Shown piece after piece: positions 58,878 to 64,000 of a stretch of 64,000 nt of DNA. The translations under genes and the position numbers were made by a program. This stretch comes from Stakelama portus (GTDB lineage: Bacteria > Pseudomonadota > Alphaproteobacteria > Sphingomonadales > Sphingomonadaceae), in the NCBI RefSeq assembly GCF_003171655.1, contig NZ_QFZL01000001.1, positions 310,001-374,000 on the forward strand. Direction: 5' to 3'. The notes below the pieces were generated by a model. The model was not told the origin of the DNA. It saw only the letters and a program-made list of their open reading frames with translations, and made no database searches. The stretch's first letter is position 1. Every line of letters begins with the position of its first letter.

Positions 58878-60170
58878 TCAACTGTCCGGCGGTTCGGCAT
58901 CCGCTTCGCCATGCAAGGGAAGTTGTGAGAGCGATATCCATGGGGAGGGGGCGCGTGCCTTGGCCGCGCCGAAACGCGTCAGGCAGTTCATGAAATCCTT
59001 GTCGAACATCGCGCCGCCGCCCGGTTTGACGCAGCCGGCGGTGTCCCAGCCATCGGCGGTGACGAGCAGCAGCGGCCCGCGCGGATGCTCGATGCGCAGC
59101 GCGGCGATCGACCCGATTTCGAGCTGATTGACGACGATTCCCTCGGCGCGCATCGCCGCGGTCAGCGCGCCCGACTGGCGATTGACATCGGGATCCGGCT
59201 GAACCGTCGTCGGGCCGTTGCGTACGACATAAATCGGCAGTCGCGCCTCGCGGTCGCGCCAGATACGGTTGTAGAGCGCGTCGAGAATCTCGCGCCGCTC
59301 GGTCACCAGCGCGGCAGTATGCGCCACCGATGCTTCGAAGACCGAGGATCGCACGCCACCGTCATAATAAGCGACGCCGTTGATCCTCACCTGTTGGAAA
59401 AATACCGGCATCGCCGCCGATGCAAGCGCCGCGCCGGTAAGGCAGGTGCGTGCCTGTCGCCGGGGCAGCTGTGCCAGATCGACGGCGTCGACATATTGGA
59501 ACCGCCCGGTTTCCGCATTGACGAATCCGATCAGCACGGTCTTGCGCCCCTTCAACCTGCGCAACCCGTCGAGCATGCACCGGCTTTCCGGATCGTCGAT
59601 CAGCGCGTCCGGGCAGAGCGCGGCTTCGATCCGCCGGCGCAATGGGGAAAGCCCCGCGACGGAGCCGCGAAACGCCGCCTGCCATGTCGGATCGCGATCG
59701 ACCACATCGCTTTCGCGCGTGGGGTCATAGGCACGCAGCAGCCCGTCATAGGCTTCGGTTGTGGCAACGGCGATGAACATGGATTGCAGCCCGCCGGTAC
59801 TGACTCCCGTGATGACCGTGAATTCGGGCAGATCGCTGCGCAGCCGCAGTTCGTTGAGATACCCCGCTCCGAACGCCCCCCATTGGCCGCCACCGCTCAG
59901 CAGCAACAGTATAGGAGTCGGGGTGGGAGCGGTCGGGTCGGTCATTTCCGCTTCTGACGGCAGCGTCGCTTCGACGCGTTCGGTCAGTTCGGACTGATCG
60001 GCATTTTCCGCAGGCGGCGTTGCCGTTTCGCCATGGATTTCGCGTTCGAGCTGCGAATAGGGCAAATCGCGCCGCATCGTTTCGAAGCTGGGACAATCGA
60101 TGTTGAGCGCGCCGCGCGCACAGCCGCTCAGGCTGGCGAGCATCAACAGCGCGAAGACGATCGGTCGCAT
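58878..60170 (-). CDS. Patatin-like phospholipase lipoprotein, 430 aa
   Basis: The N-terminus MRPIVFALLMLASLSGCARG has lipobox LSGC, so the protein is lipid-anchored. The patatin fold is clear: ILLLSGGGQWGAFGAGYLNE (oxyanion glycine-rich loop), catalytic serine in TGVSTGGLQS (GxSxG), and catalytic Asp in YYDGGVRSSV (DGG). The family deacylates phospholipids or other esters. ATG 60170 is preferred because the lipobox is then correctly placed. It lies between tmk upstream and the fusion kinase gene downstream. Confidence 0.87.
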   Translation of the reverse strand: MRPIVFALLMLASLSGCARGALNIDCPSFETMRRDLPYSQLEREIHGETATPPAENADQSELTERVEATLPSEAEMTDPTAPTPTPILLLLSGGGQWGAFGAGYLNELRLRSDLPEFTVITGVSTGGLQSMFIAVATTEAYDGLLRAYDPTRESDVVDRDPTWQAAFRGSVAGLSPLRRRIEAALCPDALIDDPESRCMLDGLRRLKGRKTVLIGFVNAETGRFQYVDAVDLAQLPRRQARTCLTGAALASAAMPVFFQQVRINGVAYYDGGVRSSVFEASVAHTAALVTERREILDALYNRIWRDREARLPIYVVRNGPTTVQPDPDVNRQSGALTAAMRAEGIVVNQLEIGSIAALRIEHPRGPLLLVTADGWDTAGCVKPGGGAMFDKDFMNCLTRFGAAKARAPSPWISLSQLPLHGEADAEPPDS

Positions 60171-60349
60171 GGCAATCCCCCTGTTCCGGCACAAACCGGC
60201 CGGCCGCCCCCGGCGGCGAGATCGGGCGGGCGTCTGGCGGCCCCGTCCCGATGCGATGCGTTCCCACAGACGAGCATACAGCGCGCGGGGCGATTCGCCA
60301 CTATGGACCGGACCCGTAACGGTGAAAGCCGGGCCGACGCCCGGAGGCG

Positions 60350-61015
60350 TCAGAGCGCGTCGATCGCCGCCATGATGTCCGCCACGATCGCGGCGGTCGG
60401 GCGCATCGCGCCGTCCTGGCTCGCCTGAACGATCCGCCAGCTTCCCAGCAGGCCCGCAGCGGCGATCGCTTCGTAATTGGCGCGAACGCGCTGTTGCAGC
60501 GCGACGTCCTCCTCATGCACGTCATAGCTGCGGTCGGTATAGCTGCGCTGCGCCTTTTTCAGGATCATTTCGCGCGCAAGTTCCCAGGGCGTATCGAGAT
60601 AGATGTTGAGCGCGGGCAGCGGCAGCGCGAACTGGTCGATTTCCAGCGCGCGGATCCAGTCCATCAACGCGCGCGCTTCTCCGGGCGGGACCTTCGCACC
60701 CTGATAGGCCATGTTCGATGCGACATAGCGGTCGAGCACCACCACATCGTTCGTCGCCAGCGCGCGGTTGAGCGTGTCGCGCCATTCCAGCCGGTCGAGC
60801 GCATAGAGGACCGCGGCGGCCTCTACCGTCATCGGCACCGGCAGCTCGCCGGCAAGAAACCGACCGATGGTTACCCCGGCGACGGTTTCGCCATAGCGGG
60901 GAAAGGCGATCAGCTCCGCGCTGCGTCCGCGCGCGGCCAGCGTATCGCGCAACGCGTTTGCGGTCGTGTTCTTGCCGACGCCATCGGCGCCTTCGATCGC
61001 GACGAGCAATCCCAT
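60350..61015 (-). CDS. tmk: Thymidylate kinase, 221 aa
   Basis: A P-loop dTMP kinase: LLVAIEGADGVGKNTTANAL (Walker A), the substrate-binding IAFPRYGETVAGVTIGRFLA, VVLDRYVASNMAYQGAKVP (DRY motif) and LNIYLDTPWELAREMILKKA followed by a long insert rich in Arg and Asp (RSYTDRSYDVHEEDVALQQR). It is divergent from the usual Tmk pattern (GVGKNTT in place of GKST/GKTT) but close to the dTMP-kinase-like clade. ATG 61015 is the start; the longer open frame overlaps a region with no similarity. Confidence 0.78.
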   Translation of the reverse strand: MGLLVAIEGADGVGKNTTANALRDTLAARGRSAELIAFPRYGETVAGVTIGRFLAGELPVPMTVEAAAVLYALDRLEWRDTLNRALATNDVVVLDRYVASNMAYQGAKVPPGEARALMDWIRALEIDQFALPLPALNIYLDTPWELAREMILKKAQRSYTDRSYDVHEEDVALQQRVRANYEAIAAAGLLGSWRIVQASQDGAMRPTAAIVADIMAAIDAL

Positions 61016-61076
61016 CGATGCCGAGCCTCTTTCCCTGATGTACCGCCGCGCCGCTCTAGCATGCTGGCACGGGGAG

Positions 61077-62729
61077 TCACCTGTCCGCGTTGCAGCCGTT
61101 GGCGGTCCGGCTGCTGTCGCACGGAATGACGATGGCGGGCGTGTGGAGGCTGACCACGCGGTCGCCATGCGGAGCAGCATGGGGCACCATCTGCCGCGCA
61201 AGCGCAAGCGCACGCGGCGCCGGTTCGGCATGCCCGAACAAATAGCCCTGAGCGAGCGGGCATCCGAGCGCATGCAGCGCATCGGCCTGTTCGCGGGTTT
61301 CGACGCCCTCGGCAGTGACTGCGAGTTTCAGCCCTTCGCTGAGCCGCAGGATCGACGCGATGATCGCGCGGTTTTCCTGGGTTTCCATATGAGTGATGAA
61401 GCTGCGGTCGATCTTGACCCGATTGAACTGAAGCTCGCGCAGATGCTTGAGCCCCGAATAGCCCGTGCCGAAATCGTCCAGTGCGATCTGGACGCCGGCA
61501 TTGTGCAGAGATGTCAGGATCGCGCGCGCGGCATCGAAATCGCCGACCAGCCTGTTTTCGGTGATCTCGACGATCAGCCGCTGCGCGGGAAACCCCGTTT
61601 CGCACAGCGTTCGCAGGATACGCTCGGGCAACCAGCTGTCGATCAGCTGCATCGGCGATATGTTGATCGAAAGCGTCAGTTCCGCGGGCCATTCGCGCGC
61701 ATGTCGGCAGGCTGCGCTCAGAATCGCATAGCTGAGCTCCTGAATCAGGCCCGCTTCTTCGGCAATGGGGATGAAGATATCGGGCGACACCAGCCCGCGC
61801 TGTGGGTGCTGCCAGCGCGCCAGGCATTCGAAACCATTGAGCTTGCCCGACTGAAGCGACACGATCGGCTGGAAATAGGGAATGAACTCGCCCCGGGTGA
61901 TGCCCGATCGCATATCGACTTCCAACGCGGCGCGATCATCCATTTTCGCGGCCATTTCCGGGACGAAAAGCGCGCATCTGCCACGGCCGTTGCGGCTCGA
62001 CTGCTGGGCGGCGAAGGTTGCCGAGCGCAGCAGCCGTTCGCCATCGAGCGATTCCGCCGGCAGCGTGGCGATGCCCAGCGATGCCGTGATCTGAACGACG
62101 CCGGCGCGCAGCTGAATCGGTTGGGCAATGCCGCGTGCCAGCGTTTCGGCCAGGTTTGTCGGCCATGACGATCCTGTGGGGTGTCGCAGGAAACAGGCGA
62201 ATTCGTCGCCGCTGAGCCGTGCGGCAAAGGCGCGGGTTCCGCAGATTTTATGTATCCGATCAGCGATCACCTGCAGCGCATGGTCGCCCGCTTCATGCCC
62301 GTGAATATCGTTGATCGGCCGAAACCGGTCGAGATCGAGCGCGATCAGCGAAATTTGCTTCCCTGCGCGCGATCGGACGGACGCATCCAGAAGCGCCTTT
62401 ATCAGCGAATTGCGATTGGGCAGGCCGGTCAGCGAATCGAAGCGTGCGAAACGCTTGATATCTGCCTCAGCACGCGTGCGCCGGGCATATTCGACACGCA
62501 ACCCTTCGGTGCGACGGATCAGCAGGGCGAGATAGAAGAACAGCGTCAGAATCATCGTGGCGACCAGTTCGATCGCCATGATCGTCTCGCGATCGGCACC
62601 AAAGGCGCCGATCCCTGCAAGCATTTCGAACGCGCCCCAGACCAGAACGAACAGCGGGAGCGGAAGCACGGCGATCAGCGCGTGCTCTCGCGAGGCCGCC
62701 CAAATCCCGATCCGCCGCAGATACGCCAT
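61077..62729 (-). CDS. Membrane GGDEF-EAL protein, c-di-GMP metabolism, 550 aa
   Basis: Two hydrophobic helices at the N-terminus (about residues 17-60, including ALIAVLPLPLFVLVWGAFEM) are followed by a GGDEF domain whose motif is degenerate (RLSGDEF instead of GGDEF). A complete EAL domain follows: YFQPIVSLQSGKLNGFECLA (ECL with the glutamate retained), LSINISPMQL, LIVEITENRL and ALDDFGTGYSGLKHLREL. The protein is thus probably a c-di-GMP phosphodiesterase with a regulatory, inactive cyclase half. AGGAGG lies 8 nt before ATG 62729. Confidence 0.88.
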   Translation of the reverse strand: MAYLRRIGIWAASREHALIAVLPLPLFVLVWGAFEMLAGIGAFGADRETIMAIELVATMILTLFFYLALLIRRTEGLRVEYARRTRAEADIKRFARFDSLTGLPNRNSLIKALLDASVRSRAGKQISLIALDLDRFRPINDIHGHEAGDHALQVIADRIHKICGTRAFAARLSGDEFACFLRHPTGSSWPTNLAETLARGIAQPIQLRAGVVQITASLGIATLPAESLDGERLLRSATFAAQQSSRNGRGRCALFVPEMAAKMDDRAALEVDMRSGITRGEFIPYFQPIVSLQSGKLNGFECLARWQHPQRGLVSPDIFIPIAEEAGLIQELSYAILSAACRHAREWPAELTLSINISPMQLIDSWLPERILRTLCETGFPAQRLIVEITENRLVGDFDAARAILTSLHNAGVQIALDDFGTGYSGLKHLRELQFNRVKIDRSFITHMETQENRAIIASILRLSEGLKLAVTAEGVETREQADALHALGCPLAQGYLFGHAEPAPRALALARQMVPHAAPHGDRVVSLHTPAIVIPCDSSRTANGCNADR

Positions 62730-62798
62730 CCCCACTGCCTCCTTTCTGCTTGTTAGAAGGAAAGCAGCATGCGCGTCAGATTGGAGATGTGCGGAGCG

Positions 62799-63935
62799 TT
62801 ATGGAAAGGTTGCGGTAACCACTGGCGCAAGCCGGGCCGGGTCGCAGTCGTCGAGCGGGACGTCATATTCCGGATGCAGCGAAAATCCGGTCATGCCGCC
62901 GCTGCGATTCGATTCGACGGCAAGCAGCCGCCATCCCTGTTCTTCGCGTAACAGGACAAGCCCGCCGGGGCTGGGCGACCGCGCCGGATCGGCGATCAGC
63001 ACGGTCTGGACCGGCAATCCCGGGCCCAGCGTGGCGCGCGACGTGCGCACCGCAAATGCTTGCGGGCCGACATTTTCGGGCGCGGCGACATGTTCCGACG
63101 TCGCATCCGCCGCGATCAACCCGCCGGCCAGGCTGGTCGAATAGACCGGGATGGTGGCCGTCGGAATAGCGGCGGGGGCGGGGGCCGGCATGTGCACCGG
63201 TGCCGCGCGGCCGGGCCTGGCGCTTCCCGGCTGTCCGCCCGTCAGCGCCGCGCGCAGTTCGGCGATGCGATCGCGGCTGCGCGCGAGGCGTTCGGCGGGA
63301 TCGGACACGCTGGAAAGAAAGGCGTCGAGCGCGCCGCTGCGATGCCGATCCTCGATTCGTGCGCGCAGCGCCGCTTCGCCGGAAACGCCGAACAGCGAAT
63401 AGAGCGACTGGCGTACCGAGCCGTTCCAGCGGGCAAAGGTCTTTTGCGCGTTTTCCAGCCGGGAAAGATTGACCGGCGGCAGGCCATGATCGCGTTCGAT
63501 GGCGGCGATCGTCAGTGCCGCGTCGCTTGCCCGCATCGCTCGCACCGCAGCGCCCAGCAGGACCGCGAACCGTTCCTCGGCGATGTCGATGTCGCTGCCG
63601 TCGCGAAACGGTTCGGCCCATCGCGCAATGTCGAAACCCGGCGCGTCGGGATCGATCAGCAAGGTTTCGGGCGCGATTCCCAGCGCCGCGGCGATATGCC
63701 GCAATTCCTCGGGCCGGGCGACGACTTCGCCGCGTTCGATTTTTGACAGGCGGATATAGGGGATGTCGGGGATCGCAGCCGCGAGCGGGAGCAGCTTGGC
63801 ATAGCCATGCGCCCGGCGCAGCTCGCGCATATGGTTGGGAAACACGATTCCCCGATACAGATCGACCGGAACCGTCGCCGCAACTGTAGTTGCGGCGCCA
63901 TTTTCCACGCCAGCTACACCGGCGATACTGCTCAT
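62799..63935 (-). CDS. XRE-family transcriptional regulator with C-terminal sensory-type domain, 378 aa
   Basis: An HTH of XRE type covers residues about 35-90 (HMRELRRAHGYAKLLPLAAA, RLSKIERGEVVARPEELRHI, then AAALGIAPETLLIDPD). A second HTH-like segment follows (ERDHGLPPVNLSRLENAQKT). The C-terminal third (QAFAVRTSRATLGPGLPVQT, then LREEQGWRLLAVES) resembles the S24/LexA-type dimerisation fold without a visible Ser-Lys dyad. AGGGG is spaced 6 nt from ATG 63935. It could respond to stress or phage-like signals; no targets can be named. Confidence 0.8.
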   Translation of the reverse strand: MSSIAGVAGVENGAATTVAATVPVDLYRGIVFPNHMRELRRAHGYAKLLPLAAAIPDIPYIRLSKIERGEVVARPEELRHIAAALGIAPETLLIDPDAPGFDIARWAEPFRDGSDIDIAEERFAVLLGAAVRAMRASDAALTIAAIERDHGLPPVNLSRLENAQKTFARWNGSVRQSLYSLFGVSGEAALRARIEDRHRSGALDAFLSSVSDPAERLARSRDRIAELRAALTGGQPGSARPGRAAPVHMPAPAPAAIPTATIPVYSTSLAGGLIAADATSEHVAAPENVGPQAFAVRTSRATLGPGLPVQTVLIADPARSPSPGGLVLLREEQGWRLLAVESNRSGGMTGFSLHPEYDVPLDDCDPARLAPVVTATFP

Positions 63936-64000
63936 TATTATCCCCTCGCTTCCAAGCGGCCTTTATCTTGGAGCGAATTAATGAACAAGCTGTGATTGTC

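Noticed and set aside
63936..64000. Start of another gene at the right edge
   Set aside because: The visible short open frames end at once and no ribosome-binding site is seen; only the promoter side of the XRE gene is present.

Overview
The window is high-GC chromosomal DNA that looks like a sphingomonad-type alphaproteobacterium. The basis is gene content and style: tightly overlapping ATGA gene junctions, an N-terminally extended ribosomal protein S9, a heme A synthase of the alphaproteobacterial kind, MerC-Zur and dxs/tlyA neighbourhoods. This assignment is inference, since no 16S gene is present. There is no rRNA, no CRISPR array and no prophage. One tRNA (Gln, UUG) is present.

Region 1 (1-19.6 kb) is the main metabolic feature. 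Fifteen genes on the minus strand (ipdA to fadD3, 14498 down to 1) run with 4-bp overlaps or gaps of only a few bases. They match the enzymes that degrade the last two steroid rings (C and D, the HIP pathway) known from the actinobacterial KstR2 regulon: FadD3, IpdF, FadE30, FadA6, FadE31/FadE32, EchA20, IpdC, IpdB and IpdA. Extra beta-oxidation enzymes are interleaved: MaoC hydratase, a 17beta-HSD4-like SDR, a second thiolase, a second small acyl-CoA dehydrogenase and a second crotonase. HIP would be activated to its CoA thioester, its propionate side chain shortened by beta-oxidation, ring D opened by EchA20, ring C opened by IpdAB, and the product cut by FadA6. A divergent SDR and a LuxR-type regulator (comparable to TeiR of Comamonas), a flavin reductase, a secreted metallo-beta-lactamase-fold hydrolase, another SDR and a TetR regulator follow.

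Region 2 (20.4-27.9 kb) holds a two-component system, a small lipoprotein and a secreted TPR-CHAT cysteine protease, all in one direction with the first three coupled. This looks like an uncharacterised envelope module. A lipid kinase and a metallophosphoesterase follow. A 268-bp miniature element with 33-bp perfect terminal inverted repeats (27937-28204) sits between convergent genes and supplies the stop codons of both.

Region 3 (28.2-43.4 kb) has a methyltransferase, a 1215-residue serine-protease autotransporter, rplM-rpsI with a terminator and an 11-bp tandem repeat in the 3' untranslated region, cutA-ctaA, merC-zur with a candidate Zur box, an S9 peptidase that contains an antisense terminator-like hairpin, and dxs and tlyA separated by a lower-GC stretch with a possible foreign ORF.

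Region 4 (43.4-64 kb) carries an RND efflux pair with TspO, a UbiK-like factor, YbjN, proC, a hemerythrin, MarR, ilvE, tRNA-Gln, a double PilZ-like protein, a YdeP-type molybdopterin oxidoreductase, ArsR, a PfkB kinase, an APH-AAA fusion kinase, a patatin lipoprotein, tmk, a GGDEF-EAL protein and an XRE regulator.
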